From NCBI RefSeq assembly GCF_001431535.1, contig NZ_LDJK01000043.1:49374-113373 (forward strand): a stretch of 64,000 bases of DNA. The letters are read 5' to 3'. The notes under the pieces are model-generated. The model saw nothing but the letters and a program-made list of their open reading frames with translations. It was not told the DNA's origin and searched no databases. The DNA comes from Stenotrophomonas chelatiphaga (GTDB lineage: Bacteria; Pseudomonadota; Gammaproteobacteria; Xanthomonadales; Xanthomonadaceae). Each line of letters starts with the position of its first letter. Position 1 is the stretch's first letter. This document shows, piece after piece, positions 8,548 through 16,401 of this stretch. The translations under genes were made by a program, and so were the position numbers.

Positions 8548-8940
8548 ATGAACATCCTGCGTACCCCGCTTGCCCGGTCCCTGGCCGTAGCTGTCGCCTT
8601 CGCCATGGCCGTCCCCGCTTTCGCCGCACCTGCGGACAAGTGGAACGTCGAGCTCAAGGGCCGTTCCAAGGTCGATGGCGAGATCACCCTTGCGGTGAGG
8701 CCGGAAGCCGGTGAAGCCACCAACGTCGCCATCGCCATTCCGGCGGCCACCAATCATGAGGCGGCTGCGGTGTTGATCTCCAACGCGCTGTCGAAGGAGT
8801 TCGGCACAGGTGTCTACGCCATCAAGACTGATGACCTGGACGAGGTAGAGATCAAGGCTGTCAACGGCAACCGCGATTTCGATGTGATGGTCATACGTAA
8901 CACCGCGGATGGTCTGGAGCTCAAGCTCGACCGCGATTGA
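8548..8940 (+). CDS. Small periplasmic protein of unknown function
   Basis: A 130-aa protein with a clear Sec signal peptide (MNILRTPLARSLAV... with AFAAPA cleavage region near residue 27) and a mature domain of about 100 residues rich in charged and beta-forming residues. It has no cysteine in the mature part and no recognised motif. ATG 8548 has an AGAGGAG site 8 bases upstream. It stands alone between the tRNA and a long intergenic stretch. Function unknown; it should be a soluble periplasmic protein. Confidence 0.75.
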   Translation: MNILRTPLARSLAVAVAFAMAVPAFAAPADKWNVELKGRSKVDGEITLAVRPEAGEATNVAIAIPAATNHEAAAVLISNALSKEFGTGVYAIKTDDLDEVEIKAVNGNRDFDVMVIRNTADGLELKLDRD

Positions 8941-9373
8941 TCCGGGCGGCCCCTGCCTCTTGCGGGGGCCTGCCTTGAACCGCTGGCGCATTCCGCATCA
9001 CGGCGTACCCGGGCGCGTCGCCTTCAGCTGCCGCCCTGTTCCCGCACTCCGTGTGCTGCACCGACCGTCTGCAACACCCACATGTGCAACTTTGCCCATG
9101 TACGCAGGGGCCCGTGACTGATTGGATGAACCTGCTGGCGACGAAGAGCGCCAGCCGGGATTCGCATCCTGATTTGAAGGCGGCATTTGGCTCTGTTTTG
9201 CCCTCTGGGCACGGCGGAGAATGCACTGCATCGCGCACCGAAACCATGGTGGGCGATGCGGGGGATCCCAGATCCGCCGGTCATTTTTGCTGCCTTCAAC
9301 CGGTATGCGAACCCGCATCGCCCGCCACCTGACGCTTCGGCGCAGGTGGCCTCAAGCCTTGCGAGGTTCATCA
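8941..9373. other. Gene-free stretch with a 12-bp inverted repeat
   Basis: No convincing gene is seen on either strand in these 433 bases. Just after the preceding stop is a GC-rich hairpin (GGCCCC/GGGGCC, about 8947-8971) without a T-tract. Further on, GGGCGATGCGGG at 9251-9262 and its exact reverse complement CCCGCATCGCCC at 9312-9323 flank 49 bases that contain a small palindromic GGGGATCCC. The second arm ends 50 bases before the start of the next gene, so a role in the 5' leader or as a double operator is possible. Confidence 0.6.
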
Positions 9374-9802
9374 ATGGATACGCCGAATGAATCGCAATAC
9401 CCCCTGAGCGCGAAGCGTCTGTACACGCTGATGGGCGACAGAATGCTCGATTTCCCGCCGCACTTCATCGAACGCCTGGAGCGGCGGTTGGAAGCGTTCG
9501 AAACCTCGCGCACCAACAAGCATCGCGTGGTCCATCTTCGCTTCGTTCCAGACGTCGGGCCCGACGCACCGCTGATCGGCAACAGGCCCCATGCAGATCT
9601 CCAACGTACCGCACAGGTCGCCGTGCCCATCCGCACGCTGCAGGGACTCGCGTCGATCTTCGAAATCCTGCATTCCGTGCACCTGGGCCGGCAGGACGGC
9701 CAGCCGGATAGCGGCCTGAGCGACCACTTGGTGGAAGGGCTCATCGTCTCTGGCCGCGCATTGGTCCGCTTGTCCGCAGATGCCATGTGGGGTACTGAAT
9801 GA
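9374..9802 (+). CDS. Hypothetical protein coupled to an antidote-like HTH gene
   Basis: A 142-aa soluble protein with no signal peptide and no recognised domain. The N-terminal part (YTLMGDRMLDFPPHFIERLERRLEAF) looks helical; the middle (KHRVVHLRFVPDVGP) looks beta-like. ATG 9374 has GCGAGG upstream. The TGA overlaps the ATG of the next gene (ATGA), so the two are translationally coupled. Because that partner resembles addiction-module antidotes, this protein might be the matching effector, but it does not resemble the RelE/HigB toxins normally paired with such antidotes. Its role is unknown. Confidence 0.7.
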   Translation: MDTPNESQYPLSAKRLYTLMGDRMLDFPPHFIERLERRLEAFETSRTNKHRVVHLRFVPDVGPDAPLIGNRPHADLQRTAQVAVPIRTLQGLASIFEILHSVHLGRQDGQPDSGLSDHLVEGLIVSGRALVRLSADAMWGTE

Positions 9803-10089
9803 CGCCCTATGAGCAGGCAAGGGCCCATCTGGCCAACCACCGTGCGGCCGATATGGCCGACTACCTGGACACCCGCCTGCACATGAGCCACTACGACGAG
9901 AGCACGTTCGCCCGCTCGTTGCTGCTGGTATCCGAGCTGCACGGAATGAGCCTCGTCGCCCACGCGTGCGGCCTCGACAGCGACGCCATGCGCCGGCAGC
10001 TGAACGGCACCCGCCCCTTGTATTTCGACAGCGTGCTGGGCGTGACACGTGCGTTGGGCATCCAGCTGCGGCTGGAAGCATCTGCCTGA
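9799..10089 (+). CDS. Antidote-like HTH protein (COG3636/HigA-type)
   Basis: A 96-aa protein. The C-terminal two thirds match the pattern of putative addiction-module antidote proteins: a helical start (MADYLDTRLHMSHYDESTFA), a helix-turn-helix (LHGMSLVAHACGLDSDAMRR) and the typical ending YFDSVLGVTRALGIQLRLEA. Proteins of this type bind DNA and usually neutralise a co-encoded RelE-family toxin. Here no such toxin is present; the coupled upstream gene is of an unknown kind. It could also be a plain DNA-binding autoregulator of this two-gene unit, possibly using the inverted repeat at 9251-9323. Confidence 0.7.
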   Translation: MTPYEQARAHLANHRAADMADYLDTRLHMSHYDESTFARSLLLVSELHGMSLVAHACGLDSDAMRRQLNGTRPLYFDSVLGVTRALGIQLRLEASA

Positions 10090-10307
10090 TCGCACCGCGT
10101 GCTGGCGGTTTCAATGGGGCTCTGGCCTGTATCCGCAGCTTGCCCATTCAAGTGCTTTCGGCGCGGGTCGTCAGCCCGCGTTGGGCCACATGACGGGCGC
10201 ATCAAACGCTGCTCACCCGCAGTGGACTCGCACTTGTCCAAGGTGGTCCCCAACGGCACGGCATCTGTCCCGCCGTTCCAAACGACCACTCACACGGAGC
10301 ACTATCT

Positions 10308-10757
10308 ATGAGCACCCAGTCCAAGATCGAACACAGCCTCAACGACCTGATCGAGATCGCACGTGATGGTCAGAAGTTCTACAGCGAAGCCGCGACCAAG
10401 GTGAAGGACGCCGAGCTGGCTGCCCTGTTCACCCGCATCGCCGGCAGCAAGGCCGACATTGTCACCTCGCTGAGCGCCACCGTCGCCGCTACCGGTGGTG
10501 AGCCGGCAGAGCACGGCACCTTCGTCGGTTCGGTGCAGAAGATGTACGGCAACATCCGCGCCACCCTGGGCGACACCCAGTACGGCTACGTGGCCGAGCT
10601 GGAAGAGTCCGAAGATCGCCTGCTGAAGGCCTTCAAGGGTGTGCTGACCGACAACGACGTGCCGGCCCCGGTGCGCACCGAAGTCACCCGCCTGCTGCCG
10701 GAAGTGCAGGAGACCCATGCGGTCATGCGCGCCCGCAAGCATGCAATGAAGTCGTAA
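10308..10757 (+). CDS. PA2169-type four-helix-bundle protein (DUF2383)
   Basis: A 149-aa, entirely helical protein with the DUF2383 pattern: N-terminal LNDLIEIARDGQKFYSEAA, a middle with VGSVQKMYGNIRATLGD, then ELEESEDRLLKAFKGVL and a last helix with LPEVQETHAVMRARKH. Proteins of this family resemble ferritin-like four-helix bundles; their function is not settled and some are stress-induced. The ATG follows CGGAGC. A strong terminator lies 25 bases after the stop, so it is probably a single-gene transcript. Confidence 0.85.
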   Translation: MSTQSKIEHSLNDLIEIARDGQKFYSEAATKVKDAELAALFTRIAGSKADIVTSLSATVAATGGEPAEHGTFVGSVQKMYGNIRATLGDTQYGYVAELEESEDRLLKAFKGVLTDNDVPAPVRTEVTRLLPEVQETHAVMRARKHAMKS

Positions 10758-10781
10758 GACTTCAGTAAGCAGCTTTCTGAA

Positions 10782-10813
10782 AGCCGACGCTGCCTGGCAG
10801 CGTCGGCTTTTTT
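10782..10813 (+). terminator. Intrinsic terminator after the DUF2383 gene
   Basis: AGCCGACGCTGCC pairs with GGCAGCGTCGGCT with almost no loop and is followed by a run of T. The stem is preceded by AA and lies between this gene and the end of convergent comF, so it may act for both strands. Confidence 0.85.
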
Positions 10814-10839
10814 GTGGGTGATCTACCGCCCCCGCCCCA

Positions 10840-11526
10840 TCACGGCACCCGCGCGCACACCCAGGCATTGACCTGCTGGCAGCCGGCTTTGCGCAGCGCT
10901 TCGGCACACGCATGCAACGTGCTGCCGGTGGTCATCACATCGTCCACCAGCACCACTGCCTGCGGCACCTCCCCCACGACACCGAACGCGCCATCCAGGT
11001 TGTGCCGGCGTGCATCGGCATTGCGCTCGGACTGCGGTGCGGTGGCGCGGATCCGTCGCAGGCCTTTCCAGCGCGGTGCGCCGATCAGGCGCGCCAGCTC
11101 CGCCGCCTGGTCGTAGCCGCGTTGCCGCAGGCGGCTGGGGTGGAGCGGCACAGCCACCAGCGGCGCCAGTGCCCACGGCGGTGGGTTGAGGGCCATCAGG
11201 TTGGCCATCAAACGTCCTGCGGCGAGGTCCGAATGAAATTTGTAGCGCAGCAGCAGCCCGGACACCGGGTCTTCGTAACGCAGGCTGGCCCAGCAGGCAT
11301 CCAGCGGTGGTGGCGATTCTTCGCAGCGGAAGCAGAGCGCGTCCGCGTCTTCGTGCAAGGGAAGTGCGCAGCGCGCGCAGCCGTCGCTGTGCCAGGGGAG
11401 GGTCAGGCTGCAGGCACCGCAGAGTTCGTGGCCGCGTTCGCCGGGGTCGGCGCAGATCTGGCAGACCGGGGGCAGCAGGCTGCACAGCAGGCCGTTGGCG
11501 AGGGTGCGGAAGGTGGGCAGCGGCAT
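10840..11526 (-). CDS. comF: ComF-family phosphoribosyltransferase-like protein
   Basis: A 228-aa protein with an N-terminal zinc-finger-like set of cysteines (CQICADPGERGHELCGAC, then CARC and CFRC) and a C-terminal phosphoribosyltransferase fold with the PRPP-binding motif VVLVDDVMTTGST. This is the ComF arrangement; ComF is needed for DNA uptake steps of natural transformation in several bacteria. ATG 11526 (MPLPTFRTL) was chosen; a longer reading upstream runs into palindromic repeats. It is divergent from the biotin operon, with only repeats between. Confidence 0.88.
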   Translation of the reverse strand: MPLPTFRTLANGLLCSLLPPVCQICADPGERGHELCGACSLTLPWHSDGCARCALPLHEDADALCFRCEESPPPLDACWASLRYEDPVSGLLLRYKFHSDLAAGRLMANLMALNPPPWALAPLVAVPLHPSRLRQRGYDQAAELARLIGAPRWKGLRRIRATAPQSERNADARRHNLDGAFGVVGEVPQAVVLVDDVMTTGSTLHACAEALRKAGCQQVNAWVCARVP

Positions 11527-11606
11527 GATGGGGATCAGGATGCGGCTGGTGGAGGGTGTCTGGTATCGGAGGATGGCGCGGGGTGGCGGGGGGATATGGC
11601 GTGCCT

Positions 11607-11697
11607 GTGACGACCAACGGTCGTCACCCACCGGGGGCGGCTGGATGACGGCCAGCGGCCGTCACTACCGTGCTCGCGACCAGCGGTCGTCACTACC
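11607..11697. repeat. Cluster of three GTAG-type palindromic repeats
   Basis: Three short palindromes in tandem: GACGACCAACGGTCGTC (about 11607-11627), GACGGCCAGCGGCCGTC followed by ACTACC (11646-11669) and CGACCAGCGGTCGTCACTACC-type (11677-11697). Each is an imperfect hairpin of about 20 bases ending in the GTAG/CTAC mark. They fill the gap between divergent comF and bioF. Confidence 0.85.
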
Positions 11698-11778
11698 GAC
11701 CGGCGGTGGGGCGGGCTCACGGACCCGTTGGCGACGGTTTTGCTACGCTAGCCGCCCGTTCATCCGTAGTGCGCCCCG

Positions 11779-12993
11779 ATGGCCCGTCCTGATCTGTTCG
11801 AGCGAATCCAGACCCTGCGCAGCAGCGCGGACAGCCTGCGTTCGGTTGCGCCGGTGCAGGCCGTGGGCCGCCGCGATGGCGTCCGCGTGGAGGTCGATGG
11901 CCATACGCTGACCAGCTTCCGCGGCAGCGATTACCTCGGCCTGGCGCAGCAGTTCGGCGTGGTCAACGCGCTGCAGGACGCCGTGGCGCGCGAAGGCGTC
12001 AACGGCGGCGCCGCGCCGGCCGCCGGTGGCCGCCATGCGCTGCACCAGGCGCTGGAAGCCGAGGCCGCCGAGTGGCTGGGCCATCCGCGCGCGTTGTTGT
12101 TCAGCAGTGCCTACCTGGCCAACCTGGCCGTGCAGCAGGTGCTGCTGTGCGAAGACGGCGACGTCTGCGCGCAGGACCAGCTCAACCATCCCAGCCTGCT
12201 TGATGCCACGGCATTGGCCGGTGCGCGCCTGCGCCGCTACCCGCACCTGGATACCGAAGGGGCGATGCGCCAGCTCAAGCATGCTGCCGAAGGCGCGGCG
12301 ATGCTGGCGACCGATGCCGTGTTCTGCATCGATGGCGACAGTGCGCCGCTGCGTTCGTTGACGCTGGTCGCGCGCATGCAGCAGGCGCTGCTGTGCGTGG
12401 ATGATACACATGGCATCGGCGTGCTCGGCGATGGCGGCCGTGGCAGCGTGTCGGCCGCCGGACTGGGCACCGCCGAGGTGCCGTTGCAGGTGTTCGCGCT
12501 GGATGCCGCACTCGGTGGCTCCGGCGCGCTGGTGGTCGGTGATGCCGCACTGCTGGAACATCTGGCCGCCACCGCGCGTCCCTATCTGTATTCCCCCGCG
12601 CTGTCGCCGGCATTGGCGGCGGCATCGCTGGAAGCGCTGCGCCTGGCGCGCCGCGATGACTGGCGCCGCGAGAAGCTGGTTGAACTGGTCGGCGTGTTCC
12701 GCAGCGCCGCGCGCGGTCACGGCCTGGGCCTGATGGCGGCCGAAACCCCGATCCAGTCGCTGTCCTTCGCCACCGACCAGCAGGCCATGGCGCTGGCGCA
12801 GAACCTGCAGCAGGCCGGCATGTGGGTTGGCACCGTTGCGGCCGGACTGACCGGCGATGGTGCCGCGCGCGTACGCGTCAGCCTGTCCGCCCTGCATGTG
12901 CCCGCGCAGGTGCAGGCGTTGGTGGATGCGATCGCGCGTGCGCGCGATGGCCTGCATGCCGGCACCTTGCTGCCGGCCGCTGCGCTGGCCTGA
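11779..12993 (+). CDS. bioF: BioF-like 8-amino-7-oxononanoate synthase homologue lacking the PLP lysine
   Basis: A 404-aa protein colinear with BioF, which condenses pimeloyl-ACP and alanine in biotin synthesis: [47 protein letters not shown] and RVSLSALH are all present. However, where BioF has the PLP-binding TLGKALGG segment this protein reads FALDAALGG (residues 239-247), with alanine 243 in place of the lysine. The threonine three before it is also alanine, the serine of VFSMDGD is cysteine (VFCIDGD), and the G-F of GFxANLA is A-Y. Asp and His of DDTHG remain. The frame is intact and the gene leads an operon with bioH and bioC. As read, it should not form the usual Schiff base. Confidence 0.85.
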   Translation: MARPDLFERIQTLRSSADSLRSVAPVQAVGRRDGVRVEVDGHTLTSFRGSDYLGLAQQFGVVNALQDAVAREGVNGGAAPAAGGRHALHQALEAEAAEWLGHPRALLFSSAYLANLAVQQVLLCEDGDVCAQDQLNHPSLLDATALAGARLRRYPHLDTEGAMRQLKHAAEGAAMLATDAVFCIDGDSAPLRSLTLVARMQQALLCVDDTHGIGVLGDGGRGSVSAAGLGTAEVPLQVFALDAALGGSGALVVGDAALLEHLAATARPYLYSPALSPALAAASLEALRLARRDDWRREKLVELVGVFRSAARGHGLGLMAAETPIQSLSFATDQQAMALAQNLQQAGMWVGTVAAGLTGDGAARVRVSLSALHVPAQVQALVDAIARARDGLHAGTLLPAAALA

Positions 12994-13001
12994 TCCAGCA
13001 C

Positions 13002-13802
13002 ATGCATATCGCGGTCAGCGGTAGCGGCTCCGCGCTGGTCCTGATCCATGGCTGGGCGCTGCAGGGTGATGTCTTCGCGCCATTGGTGGAACGCCTTTCC
13101 AGCCAGTTCACCGTACACGTGGTGGACCTGCCCGGGCATGGCCGCAGCCGCGACGATGCCACCCCGCTGGAATGCGAACCGGTGGTGGCTGCCATTGCCG
13201 CGGCCACGCCGCCGGCGGTGTGGTGCGGGTGGTCGCTGGGCGGCCTGTTCGCGCTGCATGCCGCCGCCACCCGGCCGCAGGTGCAGGGGCTGGTGATGCT
13301 GGCCTCGTCGCCCCGCTTCGTGCGTGATGACAGCTGGCCGCATGCGGTGCCGGCACCGGTGTTCGCGCAGTTCGCACGTGACCTGGCCGACGACTTCCCG
13401 GCCACCGTGGATCGCTTCCTTGCACTGGACCTGATGAACACAGACCCGGCACGCGCCGATCTGCGCGGCCTGCGCCAACACCTGCTGGACGCCGGCGCGC
13501 CGGACCCGCGCGTGCTGGAAGAAGGCGCGCGGCTGCTGCAGTCGGCAGAACTGCGCGCTGTGTTGCCGTCGTTGCGCACGCCCAGCCTGTGGTTGCCCGG
13601 CCACCGCGATCGGCTGGTGCCACCGGCCGCCGCACATGCCGCAGCAGCATCGTGCCCGGCCGATTCGGCGAGCGCGCAGACCATCGCCCATGGCGGCCAT
13701 GCGCCGTTCCTCGGCCAGGCCGACGAGGTTGCCGCGCAGCTGCAACACTTCATCACGGCGCAGGTAGTGACGGCCGCTGGCCGTCAAACCACAATGCCTT
13801 AG
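13002..13802 (+). CDS. bioH: Pimeloyl-ACP methyl ester carboxylesterase BioH
   Basis: A 266-aa alpha/beta hydrolase starting 8 bases after the bioF stop. The oxyanion/N-terminal LIHGWALQGD, the nucleophile motif GWSLGG, the acid in PGHRDRLVP and the histidine in HGGHAPFLG are all in place. BioH releases methanol from pimeloyl-ACP methyl ester, ending the BioC-BioH chain-priming cycle. The last about 12 residues (VVTAAGRQTTMP) are encoded by an inserted palindromic repeat, and the stop TAG belongs to a second repeat copy, so the original C-terminus was probably a little shorter. Confidence 0.9.
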   Translation: MHIAVSGSGSALVLIHGWALQGDVFAPLVERLSSQFTVHVVDLPGHGRSRDDATPLECEPVVAAIAAATPPAVWCGWSLGGLFALHAAATRPQVQGLVMLASSPRFVRDDSWPHAVPAPVFAQFARDLADDFPATVDRFLALDLMNTDPARADLRGLRQHLLDAGAPDPRVLEEGARLLQSAELRAVLPSLRTPSLWLPGHRDRLVPPAAAHAAAASCPADSASAQTIAHGGHAPFLGQADEVAAQLQHFITAQVVTAAGRQTTMP

Positions 13803-13820
13803 TGACGGCCGCTGGCCGCC
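13763..13820. repeat. Two GTAG-type palindromic repeats at the 3' end of bioH
   Basis: Units GGTAGTGACGGCCGCTGGCC (from 13763) and TAGTGACGGCCGCTGGCCGCC (from 13800). The first is read as the last codons of bioH and the second supplies its TAG stop. Both share the GACGGCCGCTGGCCGTC hairpin core with units at about 28.1 kb. Confidence 0.85.
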
Positions 13821-13875
13821 GATCGACACTGCTGGATTGACGGCCAACGCCCCCCGCAACAGAAGGTGGACTGAC

Positions 13876-14658
13876 ATGGATCTGGGAATCGCCGGCCGCT
13901 GGGCCCTGGTGTGTGGCGCGAGCAAGGGCCTTGGCCTGGGCTGCGCGCGTGCATTGGCGGCCGAAGGCGTGAACGTGGTCATCGTCGCCCGTGGCGAACA
14001 GGCCCTGCAGCAGGCCGCCGATGCCCTGCGCACGCTGCCCGGCGCCGGCCAGGTGGTCGCGGTGGCGGCCGATGTCACCACCGATGCCGGCCGTGCCACG
14101 GCACTGGCTGCCTGCCCGCAGGTTGACATCCTGGTCACCAACGCTGGCGGCCCGCCGGCCGGGGACTTCCGCCAGTTCGAGCGCGATGACTGGATCGCCG
14201 CACTGGATGCCAACATGCTCGCGCCGATCGCGCTGATCCGCGCCACCGTGGACGGCATGATCGCGCGCGGTTTCGGCCGCATCGTCAACATCACCTCCTC
14301 GTCGGTGAAGGCGCCGATCGACATCCTGGCGCTGTCCAACGGTGCGCGTTCCGGGCTGACCGGCTTCGTCGCCGGGCTGGCGCGGCGCACGGTGTCGGCC
14401 AACGTCACCGTCAACAACCTGCTGCCGGGCCAGTTCGACACCGACCGCCTGCGCGGCAACTTCGCCTTCCTGGCAAAGCAGCAGGAGGCCGATGCGGAGG
14501 CCATCGCCGAGCAGAAACGCCGCCACATTCCCGCCGGGCGCTTTGGCCAGCCGGATGAGTTCGGCGCGGCCTGCGCGTTTCTGTGCAGTGCACAGGCCGG
14601 CTACCTCACCGGGCAGAACCTGCTGATCGACGGCGGCGCCTACCCGGGCACCTTCTGA
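13876..14658 (+). CDS. SDR-family protein lacking the YxxxK catalytic pair
   Basis: A 260-aa short-chain dehydrogenase/reductase-fold protein. The dinucleotide site CGASKGLGLG near the N-terminus and NAGG are present, as is the serine region ITSSS. Where the catalytic Tyr-x3-Lys should follow, 13 residues after the serine, the sequence is SNGAR: serine for tyrosine and arginine for lysine. This resembles a known FabG-like SDR subgroup that lacks the normal tetrad. ATG 13876 follows AAGGTGGA. It lies between bioH and bioC, so a role in pimelate/biotin synthesis is possible but unproven, and ordinary SDR chemistry is unlikely. Confidence 0.85.
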   Translation: MDLGIAGRWALVCGASKGLGLGCARALAAEGVNVVIVARGEQALQQAADALRTLPGAGQVVAVAADVTTDAGRATALAACPQVDILVTNAGGPPAGDFRQFERDDWIAALDANMLAPIALIRATVDGMIARGFGRIVNITSSSVKAPIDILALSNGARSGLTGFVAGLARRTVSANVTVNNLLPGQFDTDRLRGNFAFLAKQQEADAEAIAEQKRRHIPAGRFGQPDEFGAACAFLCSAQAGYLTGQNLLIDGGAYPGTF

Positions 14659-14686
14659 CGCCGCACCCCGCAGCACCGAGAACCGC

Positions 14687-15583
14687 ATGAACCAGCGTAC
14701 CGATCCCCGTCCCGATCCCCGCCATGTGCGCCGCGCGTTTTCCCGCGCCGCCGCCACCTACGATGCGGCCGCCGCGCTGCAGCGTGAAGTGCAGCAGCGC
14801 CTGATGGAATCGCTGGAGTACCTGGAAGCCCGCGTGCCGGACGTGGTGCTGGATGTGGGCGCGGGCACCGGCCACGCCAGTGCGTTGATGAAGAAGCGCT
14901 GGCCGAAGGCGCAGGTGATCGCGCTGGACGTGGCCGAACCGATGCTGGCGCAGGCCAAGCGCCAGGCCGGCTGGTGGAAGCCGTTCCAGCGCGTATGCGC
15001 CAGCGCCACCGCGCTGCCGCTGGCCGACAACAGCGTGGATGTGATCTTCAGCAATCTGTGCCTGCAGTACGTGGATGACCTGCCGGCGGTGTTCGCCGGC
15101 TTCCGCCGCGTGCTGAAGCCCGGTGGCCTGCTGCTGTGTTCCACCTACGGGCCGGAGACGCTGATCGAACTGGCCGAGGCCTTCCACGCCGCCGACGAGC
15201 AGCCGCACGTGAGCCGCTTCGCACCCATCGCCCAGTTCGGCGATGCGTTGATGATGGCCGGCTTCCGCGATCCGGTCCTGGATCGCGATCTGTTCACCCT
15301 GACCTACGACGACCTGCCGGCGCTGATGGCCGAGCTGCGGGCGCTGGGCGCGACCAACGCGCGGCTGGATCGCCGTCGTGCGCTGACCGGGCCGGGACGC
15401 TTCAAGGCGGCGGCCGCGGCATACGAACCGATGCGGCGCGCCGACGGCAAGCTGCCCAGCAGCTGGGATGTGATCTATGCCCACGCATGGGCGCCGCAGG
15501 CCGGCGCGCCGATCCGCGAACAGGGCCAGGACATCGCGGCCGTGCCGCTGTCGGCGATCCCGATCCGCCGCCGGCCGGGGTGA
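14687..15583 (+). CDS. bioC: Malonyl-ACP O-methyltransferase BioC
   Basis: A 298-aa SAM-dependent methyltransferase. The N-terminal RRAFSRAAATYDAAAALQREV is typical of BioC, followed by the SAM motif I VVLDVGAGTGHAS, LDVAEPML, and the later SNLCLQYVDDLPAVFAGFRRVLKPGG region. BioC methylates malonyl-ACP to prime pimeloyl chain synthesis; BioH from the same operon removes the methyl group. It is 28 bases after the SDR gene and is the last gene before a large palindromic repeat cluster that separates it from convergent genes. Confidence 0.92.
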   Translation: MNQRTDPRPDPRHVRRAFSRAAATYDAAAALQREVQQRLMESLEYLEARVPDVVLDVGAGTGHASALMKKRWPKAQVIALDVAEPMLAQAKRQAGWWKPFQRVCASATALPLADNSVDVIFSNLCLQYVDDLPAVFAGFRRVLKPGGLLLCSTYGPETLIELAEAFHAADEQPHVSRFAPIAQFGDALMMAGFRDPVLDRDLFTLTYDDLPALMAELRALGATNARLDRRRALTGPGRFKAAAAAYEPMRRADGKLPSSWDVIYAHAWAPQAGAPIREQGQDIAAVPLSAIPIRRRPG

Positions 15584-15594
15584 GGGCCTTCTTT

Positions 15595-15803
15595 GGCGGG
15601 TGACGACCGTTCTTGGTGGGTGACAACCGTCCTTGGTGGGTGACGACCGTCCTTTGGTGGGTGACGACCGTTGGTCGTCACGCTCCTGGCATCAGCAAGG
15701 ATCGAGGCAGAAGCCGTGACGACCAACGGTCGTCACCCACCAGTAGCGGGTCGTCACCCACCAGTAGCGAGTCGTCACCCACCAGAAGCGGGTCGTCACC
15801 CAC
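15595..15803. repeat. Mirror-symmetric 209-bp palindromic repeat cluster
   Basis: Left side: three degenerate half-units GGTGGGTGACGACCGT..TT (15595, 15615, 15635), then a complete palindrome with core GACGACCGTTGGTCGTC (15656-15681). Right side: a complete inverted palindrome GACGACCAACGGTCGTC (15716-15741), then three half-units ending GTCGTCACCCACC (15742, 15763, 15784). Spacing is 20-21 bases. The two sides are reverse complements in layout around a 34-base centre, and the cluster lies between the convergent 3' ends of bioC and the next gene. Confidence 0.92.
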
Positions 15804-16401
15804 TCGCCTGCATGAACAGGTCGCGGTGGAAGAAATAGATTTCCTGCGCCAGGAAACGCCAGCTGGTGTGGAAACTGCGGAAGCGCGTGCTCGGCGTGGA
15901 CGAGGCCAGTGCATCGATGCCCATCGCACGGCTCAGCCGCAGCGCGCGTGCCATGTGCAGCGGATCGCTGACGATGATCACCCGGTGCAGCTCGTGCTGG
16001 TCCATCAGCCGCTTGGCTTCGACCAGGTTCTGCACGGTGTTGCGTGACTGCGTTTCGATCAGGATCGCCTTCGCCGGTACGCCCTGCTTCAAGGCATAGC
16101 GCCGTGCCACCTGCGATTCGGAAAAGCGCGCACCGCTGCCGCCATAGCCGCCGGTGAAGATCAGCAGCGGCGCATAGCCGGCTTCGTACAGGTCAAGTCC
16201 GTGGCGGATGCGCTCCTGGAACACCGGCGACGGCTTGGCGTCATAGGCGGCGGCACCGAGCACGATGATCGCATCGGCCTTGGCCGCCTGGTCGCGCTCG
16301 CCGATCCACATGATCCAGCCGGTCACGCCCAGCAGCCACACCAGCACCAGCACGAACAGGCGCCACATCCAGCCCAGCAGGCCGACACGGTGGCGGCTCA
16401 T
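15796..16401 (-). CDS. SanA/YdcF-like DUF218 membrane protein
   Basis: A 201-aa protein with one N-terminal transmembrane segment (WRLFVLVLVWLLGVTGWIM) and a DUF218 domain: ADAIIVLGAAAYDAKPSPVF, then IFTGGYGGSGARFSES, and IETQSRNTVQNLVEAKRLM. SanA/YdcF-type proteins act at the inner membrane and affect the envelope barrier; the reaction is not known. ATG 16401 overlaps the TGA of the upstream dehydratase gene. Its own stop codon lies inside the adjacent repeat cluster, so the C-terminal end (ASG) has been set by the repeat. Confidence 0.85.
   Translation of the reverse strand: MSRHRVGLLGWMWRLFVLVLVWLLGVTGWIMWIGERDQAAKADAIIVLGAAAYDAKPSPVFQERIRHGLDLYEAGYAPLLIFTGGYGGSGARFSESQVARRYALKQGVPAKAILIETQSRNTVQNLVEAKRLMDQHELHRVIIVSDPLHMARALRLSRAMGIDALASSTPSTRFRSFHTSWRFLAQEIYFFHRDLFMQASG

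Noticed and set aside
15595..15803. CRISPR-like periodic repeats
   Set aside because: Units of about 21 bases have no unique spacers and are half-palindromes of a repeat found elsewhere; no cas gene is near.
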